A stretch of 64,000 nt of DNA from Streptomyces sp. NBC_01351 (GTDB taxonomy: Bacteria > Actinomycetota > Actinomycetes > Streptomycetales > Streptomycetaceae), in contig NZ_CP108356.1 in the NCBI RefSeq assembly GCF_036237315.1, positions 6,205,501 through 6,269,500 on the forward strand, read 5' to 3'. The position numbers were made by a program, and so were the translations under genes. Below are positions 48,145 to 56,719 of the stretch, in pieces. How positions within the stretch are numbered: the first letter of the stretch is position 1; the number at the start of each line of letters is the position of its first letter. The notes beneath the pieces were generated by a model. The model saw only the letters and a program-made list of their open reading frames with translations, made no database searches and was not told where the DNA came from.

Positions 48145-49227
48145 TCACCCTGGTGGTGGCAGGGTGCCGAGCGAGTGCAGCTGTTGCAGTTCTTCGAGTG
48201 CCTGTCGTGCTTCGGCCATGACGCGGGAGACGAGCTCCGCACAGGACGGGAGATCGTCGATCACCCCCGCGACCTGGCCTGATGCCATGACTCCGAGGTC
48301 CGTACGGCCCTCGACCATGGACGCCTTGAGGAGCATCGGGGTGTTCGCGGCGAGCAGGACCTGGCTCCAGGACAGGTCCTTGCCGTGTTTCATCGCCAGG
48401 CCGTCGCGCACCATCTGCGACCAGCTCAGGCCGGACAGCTTCTTGAAGCCGGCCGCGTGGCGGACGGCCCGGGCCAGCGCCCTGGTGCGGCCCGCCCGCT
48501 CCAGGGAGTCGACCAGCTCGGTGCGCAGCATCCGGTGCGGCAGACCGTCGACGGCCGTGGTGACGGTGACGTCCTTGACGGCGGCCTTCAGGTACTCGGC
48601 CTTCACGGCGTCCGGGACGGTGGAGTCGGAGGTCAGCAGGAAACGGGTGCCCATGGCGATGCCCGCCGCCCCGTAGGCCAGCGCCGCGACCAGGCCGCGG
48701 CCGTCGCTGAAGCCGCCCGCGGCGACCACCGGGATGTCCACGGCGTCCACCACCTGCGGCAGCAGCACCGTCGTGGCCACGTCCCCGGTGTGGCCGCCGC
48801 CCTCGCCGCCCTGCACGATCACCGCGTCGGCGCCCCACGCGGCCACCTTCTCGGCGTGCCGCCGGGCACCGATCGAGGGGATGACGACCACGCCCGCGTC
48901 CTTGAGCCGGCCGATCAGCTCCTTGGAGGGGGCGAGGGCGAAGGAGGCGACGCGTACGCCCTCGTCGATGATCAACCGGGCGCGCTCGGCCGCGTCCCCG
49001 GCATCCGCGCGCAGGTTGACCCCGAAGGGGGTCCCCTCCGGGACACGGGACTTGACCTCGTGGACCGCCGCCCGCAGCTGCTCGACGGTCATCGTCGCCG
49101 AGGCCAGGATGCCCAGGGCCCCCGCGTTCGCCGCGCCCGACACCAGGCGCGGGCCGGCGACCCAGCCCATGCCCGTCTGCACGATCGGGTACCGGACGCC
49201 GACCAGCTTGGTGAATGCCGTCTCCAT
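48145..49227 (-). CDS. ipdC: IpdC-like flavin-dependent oxygenase (nitronate monooxygenase fold)
   Basis: 360 aa. TIM barrel with YPIVQTGMGWVAGPRLVSGAANAG, VIVQGGEGGGHTG and VAAGGFSDGRGLVAALAYGAAGIAMGTRFLLT, the 2-nitropropane-dioxygenase family. In mycobacteria and Rhodococcus IpdC belongs to the ring C/D (HIP) pathway. The order ipdC-ipdB-ipdA-echA20 here repeats that of Mycobacterium tuberculosis Rv3553-Rv3550. Six bases separate it from ipdB. A generic nitronate monooxygenase would be the context-free label. Confidence 0.87.
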   Translation of the reverse strand: METAFTKLVGVRYPIVQTGMGWVAGPRLVSGAANAGALGILASATMTVEQLRAAVHEVKSRVPEGTPFGVNLRADAGDAAERARLIIDEGVRVASFALAPSKELIGRLKDAGVVVIPSIGARRHAEKVAAWGADAVIVQGGEGGGHTGDVATTVLLPQVVDAVDIPVVAAGGFSDGRGLVAALAYGAAGIAMGTRFLLTSDSTVPDAVKAEYLKAAVKDVTVTTAVDGLPHRMLRTELVDSLERAGRTRALARAVRHAAGFKKLSGLSWSQMVRDGLAMKHGKDLSWSQVLLAANTPMLLKASMVEGRTDLGVMASGQVAGVIDDLPSCAELVSRVMAEARQALEELQQLHSLGTLPPPG

Positions 49228-49233
49228 GTCGGA

Positions 49234-49962
49234 TCAGCCCCGTACTTCCCGGTCGCGCAGCCCCTTGGGGTCGATCACCTCGCGGATCAGCCGCAGTTCC
49301 TCGGCGGTCGGCTCCCGGGTGTACGGGACCTCGTCCGCGATCGCGAGCTCGAAGCCGGTGGCCTCCCGGACCTGGTCGACGGTGACCCCGGGGTGCAGGG
49401 AGGCCAGGCGCATCGAGTGGCCGGGGCCGGCGAAGTCGAAGACGCCGAGGTCGCTGACGACCCGGGGGAGGCGGTGGTAGCGGGTGGCCGAGGGCCCGGC
49501 CGCCTCGGCGCGGTCGTAGCCCACGCCGCTGACCATGTCGACGCGTTCGACGAAGACCCGCGCGGAGTGCCTGGGGATCCAGTAACTCACCGGATTGTTG
49601 AGGGTGTTGACCGGCGCTCCGCGCACTCCGAGGAGCTGGCGGGCCGGCTGCTCCCAGTCGCCGATGCAGGAGATGTTCTGGTTGCCGAAGCGGTCGATCT
49701 GGCTGGCGCCCATCATCACGTGCCGCTTGCCGCCGGTGACCATGGTCAGGTGGCGCCGGTACGGGAGCCAGCCCTCGGCCGTGCCGTCGAGTCCGACGAG
49801 CATGGCCTCGCCGTCGGTCAGCAGCAGGTCGGGGGAGAAGGTCCGCTTCGCGAGCCGGGCCCCGAAGGAGGGGATCAGGCCCATCGGGCTGGCGAGCACC
49901 TCGCCGTTGTCGCGCCAGGCCTCGGCGCAGGCGATCACACAGACTTCCGAACGGCTGATCAC
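49234..49962 (-). CDS. ipdB: IpdB, ring-opening hydrolase beta subunit (CoA-transferase fold)
   Basis: 242 aa from a GTG overlapping the ipdA stop (GTGA). CoA-transferase family I fold: LLTDGEAMLVG, KRHVMMGASQIDRFGNQN, FVERVDMVSGVGYD. With IpdA it forms the enzyme that opens the last steroid ring as a CoA-thioester hydrolase. Same operon as ipdC and echA20, controlled from the KstR2-like site at 51584. Confidence 0.9.
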   Translation of the reverse strand: MISRSEVCVIACAEAWRDNGEVLASPMGLIPSFGARLAKRTFSPDLLLTDGEAMLVGLDGTAEGWLPYRRHLTMVTGGKRHVMMGASQIDRFGNQNISCIGDWEQPARQLLGVRGAPVNTLNNPVSYWIPRHSARVFVERVDMVSGVGYDRAEAAGPSATRYHRLPRVVSDLGVFDFAGPGHSMRLASLHPGVTVDQVREATGFELAIADEVPYTREPTAEELRLIREVIDPKGLRDREVRG

Positions 49963-50810
49963 TGCTGCTCCTCGTGCCAGGTCCGGACGGCGGACTGGTA
50001 GTCGTGCTCGCTCGCCCCGGAGAGGAAGCGGTCGGAGAACTCGGGCCAGGGGGTGGCCGCGTAGAGCTTCTGGAAGGCCTCGTCGCGGTCGTAGTCGGGG
50101 GCGCAGGAGGTGAAGTGCGCGCCGTTCGGGGTCTCGACGACCCCGGTGACGGAGTGGCGGCTGACGAGGAGGGACTGAGCGGGGCCGGATTTGGCGAGCT
50201 CGGCGCTCTCCACGAGCTGCTCGCAGGAGACGTAGGCGGCGTCGGCGGCCTCGCAGAACAGGTCGTCGAAGTACGGGTCCGGGCCCAGGTACTGGGCGTT
50301 GCCGAGGCGGTCGGCGCGGTTCAGGTGGACCAGGGCGGCGTCCATCCGCAGGGCGGGGACGGCGACCAGCTCCTCGCCGTCGGCGTAGGGGGAGGTGACG
50401 GTGCGCAGCTCCGGGTTGACCCGCATCACGTCGGAGCCGAGGCCGGCCCGGACGGGCATGAAGGGCAGCCGGTTGGCGGCGGCGTGCAGGCCCCACATGA
50501 ACATGGCCTCGTCGAGCTCGGTGAGGGTGAAGGCGGCGCGCTCGCGGGCGGCCCGGAAGTGGGGCTCCAGCGGGATCGAGTCGAGGGTGGCGAAGGGGGC
50601 GACGAGTCTGCGGATCCGGCCGGCGGCGGCCAGCAGCCCGACGTCGGGGCCCCCGTACGAGATCACGGTGAGATCGGTGATCTCGGAGCGGAGCAGTGCC
50701 CGCACCAGGGCCATGGGCTTGCGCCGGGACCCCCAGCCGCCGATGCCGATGGTCATCCCGCTGCGGAGCTGCCCGACGACCTCTTCGGGGCTCATGGTCT
50801 TGTCGGTCAT
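49959..50810 (-). CDS. ipdA: IpdA, ring-opening hydrolase alpha subunit (CoA-transferase fold)
   Basis: 283 aa from the ATG at 50810, overlapping echA20 (ATGA). SGMTIGIGGWGSRRKPMALVRALLRS is the CoA-transferase glycine loop; TLTELDEAMFMWGLHAAANRLPFMPVRAGLGSDV matches the alpha-subunit core. Together with IpdB it hydrolyses the ring in COCHEA-CoA-type intermediates (family knowledge). Context and pair order make the assignment strong. Confidence 0.9.
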   Translation of the reverse strand: MTDKTMSPEEVVGQLRSGMTIGIGGWGSRRKPMALVRALLRSEITDLTVISYGGPDVGLLAAAGRIRRLVAPFATLDSIPLEPHFRAARERAAFTLTELDEAMFMWGLHAAANRLPFMPVRAGLGSDVMRVNPELRTVTSPYADGEELVAVPALRMDAALVHLNRADRLGNAQYLGPDPYFDDLFCEAADAAYVSCEQLVESAELAKSGPAQSLLVSRHSVTGVVETPNGAHFTSCAPDYDRDEAFQKLYAATPWPEFSDRFLSGASEHDYQSAVRTWHEEQQ

Positions 50811-51562
50811 GCGCTCTGTCCCTGTTCCTTCCCGAAGGTGTCCCGCACCCGGTCGGCCACCCCACTGAGGTTGGCCTCGAAGGTGAAGCCCTGCTCGAAG
50901 CGGTAGCTGCGGCGCACGTCCACCGGGTCGATCCCGTTGATGGCGGCCTTGGCCAGCCGGATGAGGTAGCCGTCCTTCTTCGCGATCTCGGCCGCCAGCT
51001 CCAGGGCGGCGGCGCGCAGTTCCTCCCGCGGGACCACCTTCCAGACCGAGCCGTGCGCGTGCAGTTCGGCGGCGGTCGCGGTGCGCGAGGTGTAGTACAG
51101 GGCCCGCATCAGGTGCTGCGGGACGAGGCGGGCCAGGTGCGTGGCGGCGCCGAGCGCGCCGCGGTCCAGTTCGGGGAGGCCGAACGTCGCGTCGTCGCTC
51201 GCCACGATCACGTCCGCGTTGCCGACGAGGCCGATGCCGCCGCCCAGGCAGAAGCCGTTCACGGCCGCGACGACCGGCACCTCGCACTCGTAGACGGCGG
51301 CGAAGGCCTCGTAACAGCCCCGGTTGGCGCCGATGAGGGAGGCGTGGCCGGAGTCGCGCTGCATCTCCTTGATGTCGACGCCGGCGTTGAAGCCGCGGCC
51401 CTCGGCGGCGAGGACCACGCACCGGACCTCGGGGTCGCGGCCGGCGGCGCGCAGGGCGTCGGCGAGGTCGTACCAGCCCTGCACGGGCAGTGCGTTGACG
51501 GGCGGGAAGTCGACTGTGACGAGTGCGATGCCCTTGTCCGGGCTTGAGGTGGAGACACCCAT
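50807..51562 (-). CDS. echA20: EchA20-like crotonase
   Basis: 251 aa from the ATG at 51562. A longer reading to 51592 would start inside the operator and has no ribosome site. Crotonase motifs: AEGRGFNAGVDIKEMQR and AAVNGFCLGGGIGLVGNADVIVASDDATFGLPE (oxyanion hole). EchA20 acts just before IpdAB in mycobacterial HIP catabolism, hydrolysing a ring of the CoA ester. Operon echA20-ipdA-ipdB-ipdC. Confidence 0.88.
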   Translation of the reverse strand: MGVSTSSPDKGIALVTVDFPPVNALPVQGWYDLADALRAAGRDPEVRCVVLAAEGRGFNAGVDIKEMQRDSGHASLIGANRGCYEAFAAVYECEVPVVAAVNGFCLGGGIGLVGNADVIVASDDATFGLPELDRGALGAATHLARLVPQHLMRALYYTSRTATAAELHAHGSVWKVVPREELRAAALELAAEIAKKDGYLIRLAKAAINGIDPVDVRRSYRFEQGFTFEANLSGVADRVRDTFGKEQGQSA

Positions 51563-51583
51563 GAGCGGATCAGCTACCTTTCC

Positions 51584-51597
51584 ACCAAACATTTGTT
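51584..51597. promoter_or_regulatory. KstR2-like operator 2
   Basis: ACCAAACATTTGTT; its complement AACAAATGTTTGGT differs at one base from the operator at 37397 and fits the KstR2 consensus with two mismatches. It lies between echA20 and the divergent SDR. In M. tuberculosis a KstR2 site lies in the equivalent Rv3549c-Rv3550 interval. Confidence 0.8.
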
Positions 51598-51618
51598 AGG
51601 TGAGGAAGGTAGCAGCCT

Positions 51619-52383
51619 ATGGAGCTCGACGGGAGGGTTGTCGTCGTCACCGGGGGAACCCGGGGCGTCGGCGCCGGAATCGCCCGGTCGTTCCTCGCGG
51701 CCGGCGCGCAGGTCGTCGTCTGCGCGCGGCGGCCACCGGAGGAACCGGTCGCGGCGGATGGGCGGAAGGCCTCGTTCCGTGCCCTCGACCTGCGTGATCC
51801 CGCCGCCGTCCAGGAGTTCTTCGGCGCGGTCGCGAGCGACTACGGACGGCTCGACTGCCTGGTCAACAACGCGGGCGGGACCCCGTACCGGTTGCTGGGG
51901 GAGGGCGAGGCGCAGCGCCACGCGCGGGTCGTCGAGCTCAACCTGATCGCGCCGATGACGGCCTCGCTGGCCGCCCGACCCTGGCTGCGGGAGACGCGGG
52001 GCTCGGTCGTGATGATCGGCAGCGTCAGCGGGACCAGGCCCTCGCCGGGGACGGCGGCGTACGGCGCGGCCAAGGCGGGCCTGGAGAACCTGGCCCGCTC
52101 CATGGCCGTCGAATGGGCGCCCGAAGTGCGGGTGAACTCGCTGGTCCTGGGCATGGTGCGGACCGAGCTGTCCCACCTGCACTACGGGGACGAGGCCGGG
52201 ATCGCCGCGGTCGGCGCGACCGTCCCGCTGGGGCGGCTGGCGGAACCCTCCGACGTGGGCGAGGCCGCCGTGTTCCTGGCCTCCGACCGGGCCGGATACG
52301 TGAGCGGGGCGAGCCTGCTGGTGCACGGGGGCGGGGAGCGCCCCGCGTTCTTGGATGCGGCAACTGTGAACAAGGAGAACTGA
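51619..52383 (+). CDS. SDR, Rv3549c-like
   Basis: 254 aa. VVVTGGTRGVGAGIARSF cofactor motif, NNAG at about 89, Ser in MIGSVSG, YGAAK at about 152-156, and SGASLLVHGGGERP at the end. The position, divergent from echA20, is that of Rv3549c in the steroid locus. Probably a dehydrogenase/reductase of a ring C/D intermediate. One base separates its stop from the next SDR start. Confidence 0.85.
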   Translation: MELDGRVVVVTGGTRGVGAGIARSFLAAGAQVVVCARRPPEEPVAADGRKASFRALDLRDPAAVQEFFGAVASDYGRLDCLVNNAGGTPYRLLGEGEAQRHARVVELNLIAPMTASLAARPWLRETRGSVVMIGSVSGTRPSPGTAAYGAAKAGLENLARSMAVEWAPEVRVNSLVLGMVRTELSHLHYGDEAGIAAVGATVPLGRLAEPSDVGEAAVFLASDRAGYVSGASLLVHGGGERPAFLDAATVNKEN

Positions 52384-52384
52384 G

Positions 52385-53293
52385 ATGGGACTTGCCGACG
52401 GTCGTGTGGTCATCGTGACGGGCGCGGGGCGGGGGCTGGGCCGGGCCCACGCGCTGGCCTTCGCGGCGGAGGGGGCGAAGGTCGTCGTCAACGACCTGGG
52501 GGTGGGACTGGACGGGCTGCCGGGCCCGGACTCCCCGGCGGCGCAGGTCGTCGCCGAAATCCAGGCGCTGGGAGGTGAGGCGGTGGCGCACGGCGGGGAC
52601 ATCGCGACGAGCGAGGGCGCGGCCTCGCTGGTGGCGGCGGCGGTCGACACCTTCGGGAGGCTCGACACCCTGGTCAACAACGCGGGGTTCCTGCGGGACC
52701 GGATGCTCGTCAACCTGGACGAGGACGACTGGGACGCGGTCATGCGGGTCCACCTGAAGGGGCACTTCCTGCCGCTGCGGTCGGCGGCCGCCTGGTGGCG
52801 GGCGGAGTCGAAGGCCGGCCGGCCGGTGGCGGCGCGGGTGGTCAACACCTCCTCGGGGGCCGGGCTGCTGGGCTCGGTCGGACAGGGCAACTACAGCGCG
52901 GCGAAGGCGGGGATCCTGGGCCTGACGCTGGTCGCGGCGGCGGAGATGGGCCGGTACGGGGTCCAGGTCAACGCGATCGCCCCGGCGGCGCGGACCCGGA
53001 TGACGGAGCAGACCTTCGCGGAGACCATGGCGGCGCCGGTCGCCGGTTCCTTCGACGCGATGGCTCCCGAGAACGTGTCCCCGCTGGTGGTGTGGCTGGG
53101 TTCCGATGCCTCGGCGGGCGTCACGGGCCGGGTCTTCGAGGCGGAGGGCGGGCGCATCACGGTGATGGAGGGCTGGCGGGCGGGCCCCACCGCCGACCGG
53201 GGCGCCCGCTGGACCCCGGCGGAGGCGGGGGAGACCGCGGCGAAACTCCTCGCCGCCTCGGAGCCCCCGCACCCGGTGTACGGCGCCGTCTAG
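52385..53293 (+). CDS. SDR, Rv3548c-like (longer)
   Basis: 302 aa. TGAGRGLGRAHALAFAAEGAKVVVNDLG at the N-terminus is typical of the 17-beta-HSD4-type SDRs. NNAGFLRDRML, NTSSGAGLLG and YSAAKAG complete the active site. Acts on acyl-CoA or steroid alcohols in such clusters; Rv3548c occupies this place in M. tuberculosis. AAGGAGAACTG ribosome site overlaps the end of the previous gene. Confidence 0.86.
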   Translation: MGLADGRVVIVTGAGRGLGRAHALAFAAEGAKVVVNDLGVGLDGLPGPDSPAAQVVAEIQALGGEAVAHGGDIATSEGAASLVAAAVDTFGRLDTLVNNAGFLRDRMLVNLDEDDWDAVMRVHLKGHFLPLRSAAAWWRAESKAGRPVAARVVNTSSGAGLLGSVGQGNYSAAKAGILGLTLVAAAEMGRYGVQVNAIAPAARTRMTEQTFAETMAAPVAGSFDAMAPENVSPLVVWLGSDASAGVTGRVFEAEGGRITVMEGWRAGPTADRGARWTPAEAGETAAKLLAASEPPHPVYGAV

Positions 53294-53308
53294 CAGGCGG
53301 GGCCGTCT

Positions 53309-53786
53309 GCCGGGGCTCCGCCCCGGACCCCGCGCCTCAATCGCCGGCGGGGCTGGGTTTGCCCCCCCGGGGCGGGGTTTTTGGCCGTCGGGTTGGTCCG
53401 CGGGGTCCCTCCGGGGCGTCTCCTCGTCCTCGCGCACCGAGGCACCTTTGGAAGTGCAGGGTGGTTGCGCGCTCGTCCTGCGGGGACGCCCCGGAGCGCC
53501 CCCGCTCCCCCCGTCGGCCAAGGGTCCCGCCCCGTGGGTCGGGAGCGTGCGGTGGTGCGGGTACGCCCCTGTGCCCCCGCCCGCTGGGCCGGGAGCGTGC
53601 GTTGGGGTGGGGACACGGCGGAGTGTCCCCGCAGGACGAGCGCGCAACCACGCTTGCGCTTCGAAGCGGCGGCTCAGTGCGCGAGGACGAGGAGACACTC
53701 CGCCGGGGCACCGCCCCAACAGGCCGACCCCGACACAGCGGGCACCCTCAGCCCCGCCGGCGTTTGAGGCGCCGGGGCGGGGCCGC
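53309..53786. repeat. Large palindromic intergenic element, copy 3
   Basis: The same element as at 21595 and 41205: left end CCCCGCGCCTCAATCGCCGG, inner arms CTCCTCGTCCTCGCGCACCG and the matching CGCGAGGACGAGGAGACACT, right end GCCGGCGTTTGAGGCGCCGG. Two central units here (GTGGGTCGGGAGCGTGCGG and CTGGGCCGGGAGCGTGCGTT). It occupies most of the 593-bp gap between the SDR and hsaE; reading frames inside are not credible genes. Confidence 0.87.
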
Positions 53787-53886
53787 ACGTACGGCTTCCC
53801 GCTCAGCGGGAACACGGCCTCCCGCCCGCGCCCGCCCCCCGCCTACCGTCTGCCGCACCACACACCACCGCAGCCGGGAGGACCCC

Positions 53887-54672
53887 ATGCTGAACGACCG
53901 GCACCGGCGCGAAGCCGCCGAGGTGCTGCGCGCGGCGGAACGGCGGCGGGCCCCCGTACGGCCGCTGACCGAGCTGTACGAAGGCATCGACGCGCAGGAC
54001 GCCTACGAGATCCAGCTCCTCAACGTCCGCCACCGCACACACACCGAGGGCGCCCGCGTCACCGGGCACAAGGTCGGGCTCTCGTCCCCCGTCATGCAGG
54101 CCATGATGGGCGTGAACGAGCCCGACTACGGCCACCTCCTCGACGCCATGGAGCTCCACGAGGACACCCCCGTGCCGGCCGCCGCGTACTGCGCGCCGCG
54201 CGTCGAGGTCGAGGTCGGCTTCGTCCTCGGCGCCGACCTGCCCGGCGAGGGCTGCACCGAGGCCGATGTACTGGCCGCCACCGAACGCGTCGTCCCCGCC
54301 CTGGAGCTCATCGACAGCCGGATCGCCGACTGGCGGATCTCCATCGCGGACACCATCGCCGACAACGCCTCCTCCGCCGGATACGTCATCGGCGAGGGCC
54401 GCGACCCGCGCGAACTCGACCTCAAGGACGTCGAGGCCCGCCTGCACAGCCACGGCGAGACCCTCGCCACCGGCCGCGCCGACGCCGTACTCGGAGACCC
54501 CGCCACCGCCGTCGCCTGGCTGGCCCGCACCGTCGCCCGCTACGGAGTCCCGCTGCGCAAGGGCCACCTGGTCCTGCCCGGCTCCTGCACCCGCGCCGTG
54601 GACGTGACCGCCGGCCGCACCTACACCGCCGACTTCACCGGGCTCGGCTCGGTGTCCCTCTCCTTCTCCTGA
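53887..54672 (+). CDS. hsaE: HsaE, 2-hydroxypenta/hexa-2,4-dienoate hydratase
   Basis: 261 aa. MhpD-type hydratase: [37 protein letters not shown], the metal-site run [11 protein letters not shown], and [33 protein letters not shown]. Hydrates the 2-hydroxy-2,4-hexadienoate released by HsaD to 4-hydroxy-2-oxohexanoate. GGGAGGACC ribosome site. Head of the hsaE-G-F-ksh run; gene order E-G-F equals that of mycobacteria. Confidence 0.9.
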   Translation: MLNDRHRREAAEVLRAAERRRAPVRPLTELYEGIDAQDAYEIQLLNVRHRTHTEGARVTGHKVGLSSPVMQAMMGVNEPDYGHLLDAMELHEDTPVPAAAYCAPRVEVEVGFVLGADLPGEGCTEADVLAATERVVPALELIDSRIADWRISIADTIADNASSAGYVIGEGRDPRELDLKDVEARLHSHGETLATGRADAVLGDPATAVAWLARTVARYGVPLRKGHLVLPGSCTRAVDVTAGRTYTADFTGLGSVSLSFS

Positions 54673-54679
54673 GGTGACC

Positions 54680-55579
54680 GTGACCAAGACGAAAGCGACC
54701 GCCGCCATCGTCGGCTCCGGCAACATCGGAACCGACCTGCTCTACAAACTCCAGCGGTCCCCGCACATCGAGCCGCGCTGGATGATCGGCGTCGACCCGG
54801 ACAGCGAAGGCCTGGCCCGCGCCCGCCGCGCCGGACTCGACGCCTCCCACGAGGGAGTCGACTGGCTCCTGGCCCAGGACGAGCTCCCCGACCTCGTCTT
54901 CGAGGCCACCTCCGCGTACGTGCACCGGGCCAACGCCCCGCGCTACGCCGGACTCGGCATCAAGGCGATCGACCTGACCCCCGCCGCCGTCGGCCCCGCC
55001 GTCGTACCGCCCGCGAACCTGACCGCCCACCTCGACCGGCCCAACGTCAACATGATCACCTGCGGCGGTCAGGCCACCATCCCCATGGTGTACGCCGTCT
55101 CGCGCGTGGTGCCCGTCGCCTACGCGGAGATCGTCGCCTCGGTGGCCTCCGTCTCGGCCGGCCCCGGCACCCGCGCCAACATCGACGAGTTCACCCGCAC
55201 CACCTCCCGGGGCATCGAGGAGATCGGCGGCGCCGCGCGCGGCAAGGCCATCATCATCCTCAATCCCGCCGACCCACCCGTAATGATGCGCGACACCATC
55301 TTCTGCGCGATCCCGCCGGACGCCGACCACGCGGCCATCGCCGCCTCCGTCAAGCAGATCGCCGCGGACGTGGCCACGTACGTACCCGGCTACCGGCTGC
55401 GCACCGAGCCGCAGTTCGACGAACCCTCCGCGCTCAACGGCGGGATGGCCCGGGTCGCGATCTTCCTGGAGGTGGAGGGCGCGGGCGACTACCTGCCGCC
55501 CTACGCCGGAAACCTCGACATCATGACCGCCGCCGCCGCGAAGGTCGGCGAGGAGTTCGCGAAGGGGATCATCGCGTGA
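54680..55579 (+). CDS. hsaG: HsaG, acylating acetaldehyde/propionaldehyde dehydrogenase
   Basis: 299 aa from the GTG at 54680, with GAGGTG five bases before (GTG at 54674 is also possible). NAD-binding [17 protein letters not shown], catalytic Cys in [15 protein letters not shown], and [19 protein letters not shown] at the end. Converts propanal from HsaF to propionyl-CoA, by channelling in the HsaFG complex. The stop overlaps the hsaF GTG. Confidence 0.92.
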   Translation: MTKTKATAAIVGSGNIGTDLLYKLQRSPHIEPRWMIGVDPDSEGLARARRAGLDASHEGVDWLLAQDELPDLVFEATSAYVHRANAPRYAGLGIKAIDLTPAAVGPAVVPPANLTAHLDRPNVNMITCGGQATIPMVYAVSRVVPVAYAEIVASVASVSAGPGTRANIDEFTRTTSRGIEEIGGAARGKAIIILNPADPPVMMRDTIFCAIPPDADHAAIAASVKQIAADVATYVPGYRLRTEPQFDEPSALNGGMARVAIFLEVEGAGDYLPPYAGNLDIMTAAAAKVGEEFAKGIIA

Positions 55580-56598
55580 ACACGTACTCCGACACCCTCG
55601 ACATCCGCGTCACCGACTCCTCCCTGCGCGACGGCTCGCACGCCAAGCGCCACCAGTTCACGGGCGAGGACGTACGGTCGATCGTCACCGCCCTCGACGG
55701 CGCGGGCGTCCCCGTCATCGAGGTCACCCACGGGGACGGACTCGGCGGCTCCTCCTTCAACTACGGGTTCTCCAAGACCCCCGAGCAGGAGCTCATCAAG
55801 ATCGCCGCCGAGACGGCACGGAACGCGAAGATCGCCTTCCTTATGCTGCCGGGCCTGGGCGTGAAGGACGACATCCGGGCCGCCCACGGCAACGGCGGGC
55901 AGATCTGCCGGATCGCCACCCACTGCACCGAGGCCGACATCTCCGTCCAGCACTTCGGCCTCGCCCGCGACATGGGCCTGGAAACCGTCGGCTTCCTGAT
56001 GATGGCCCACTCCACCACCCCCGAGAACCTCGCCCGCCAGGCCCGGATCATGGCCGACGCCGGCTGCCAGTGCGTGTACGTCGTCGACTCCGCCGGAGCG
56101 ATGGTCATGGACGAGGTCACCGACCGCGTCGCCGCCCTCGTCGCCGAACTCGGCGAGGACGCACAGGTCGGCTTCCACGGCCACGAGAACCTCGGCCTCG
56201 GCGTCGGCAACTCGGTCGCCGCCGTGCGCGCCGGTGCCCTCCAGATCGACGGCTCCACGCGCCGCCTCGGCGCGGGCGCCGGAAACACGCCCGTCGAGGC
56301 CTTCGCCGCCGTCTGCCAGAAGATGGGCATCCGCACCGGCATCGACGTACTGAAGATCATCGACGCGGCCGAGGACGTGGTCCGGCCCGTCATGGACGAC
56401 GAATGCCAACTCGACCGGATGGCCCTGCTCATGGGGCACGCCGGCGTCTACTCCAGCTTCCTCAAGCACGCCTACCGGCAGGCCGAGCGCTACGGAGTCT
56501 CCGGCGCCGAGATCCTGCTGCGCGCGGGCGAACGCCGCCTGGTGGGCGGCCAGGAGGACCAGCTGATCGACATCGCGGTCGAACTCGCCGAGCGCTGA
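55576..56598 (+). CDS. hsaF: HsaF, 4-hydroxy-2-oxoacid aldolase
   Basis: 340 aa from a GTG overlapping hsaG (GTGA). DmpG-like barrel: [16 protein letters not shown] (metal-site Asp and catalytic Arg), [15 protein letters not shown] loop, [26 protein letters not shown] (metal His pair) and the C-terminal communication domain. Cleaves 4-hydroxy-2-oxohexanoate to pyruvate and propanal. Followed by the solo palindrome end at 56608. Confidence 0.93.
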   Translation: MNTYSDTLDIRVTDSSLRDGSHAKRHQFTGEDVRSIVTALDGAGVPVIEVTHGDGLGGSSFNYGFSKTPEQELIKIAAETARNAKIAFLMLPGLGVKDDIRAAHGNGGQICRIATHCTEADISVQHFGLARDMGLETVGFLMMAHSTTPENLARQARIMADAGCQCVYVVDSAGAMVMDEVTDRVAALVAELGEDAQVGFHGHENLGLGVGNSVAAVRAGALQIDGSTRRLGAGAGNTPVEAFAAVCQKMGIRTGIDVLKIIDAAEDVVRPVMDDECQLDRMALLMGHAGVYSSFLKHAYRQAERYGVSGAEILLRAGERRLVGGQEDQLIDIAVELAER

Positions 56599-56607
56599 GC
56601 AGGCATT

Positions 56608-56655
56608 TCAGCCCCGCCGGCGTGTGAGGCGCGGGGTCTGGGGCGGAGCCCCCGG
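56608..56655. repeat. Solo end of the palindromic intergenic element (copy 4)
   Basis: TCAGCCCCGCCGGCGTGTGA continues to GGCGCGGGGTCTGGGGCGGAGCC, the same right-end sequence seen in copies 1-3, but without the rest. It can fold into two hairpins and lies 10 bp after the hsaF stop, so it may act as a terminator between hsaF and kshA. Confidence 0.8.
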
Positions 56656-56719
56656 ACACGGCGCCCAGCCGGACCGCGAACCGAACCACACCGCTTACCC
56701 CGACGAAGTGGAGAGCCCC

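Noticed and set aside
51563..51592. Upstream ATG at 51592 for echA20.
   Set aside because: It falls within the KstR2-like operator and has no ribosome site; crotonase homology begins after 51562.
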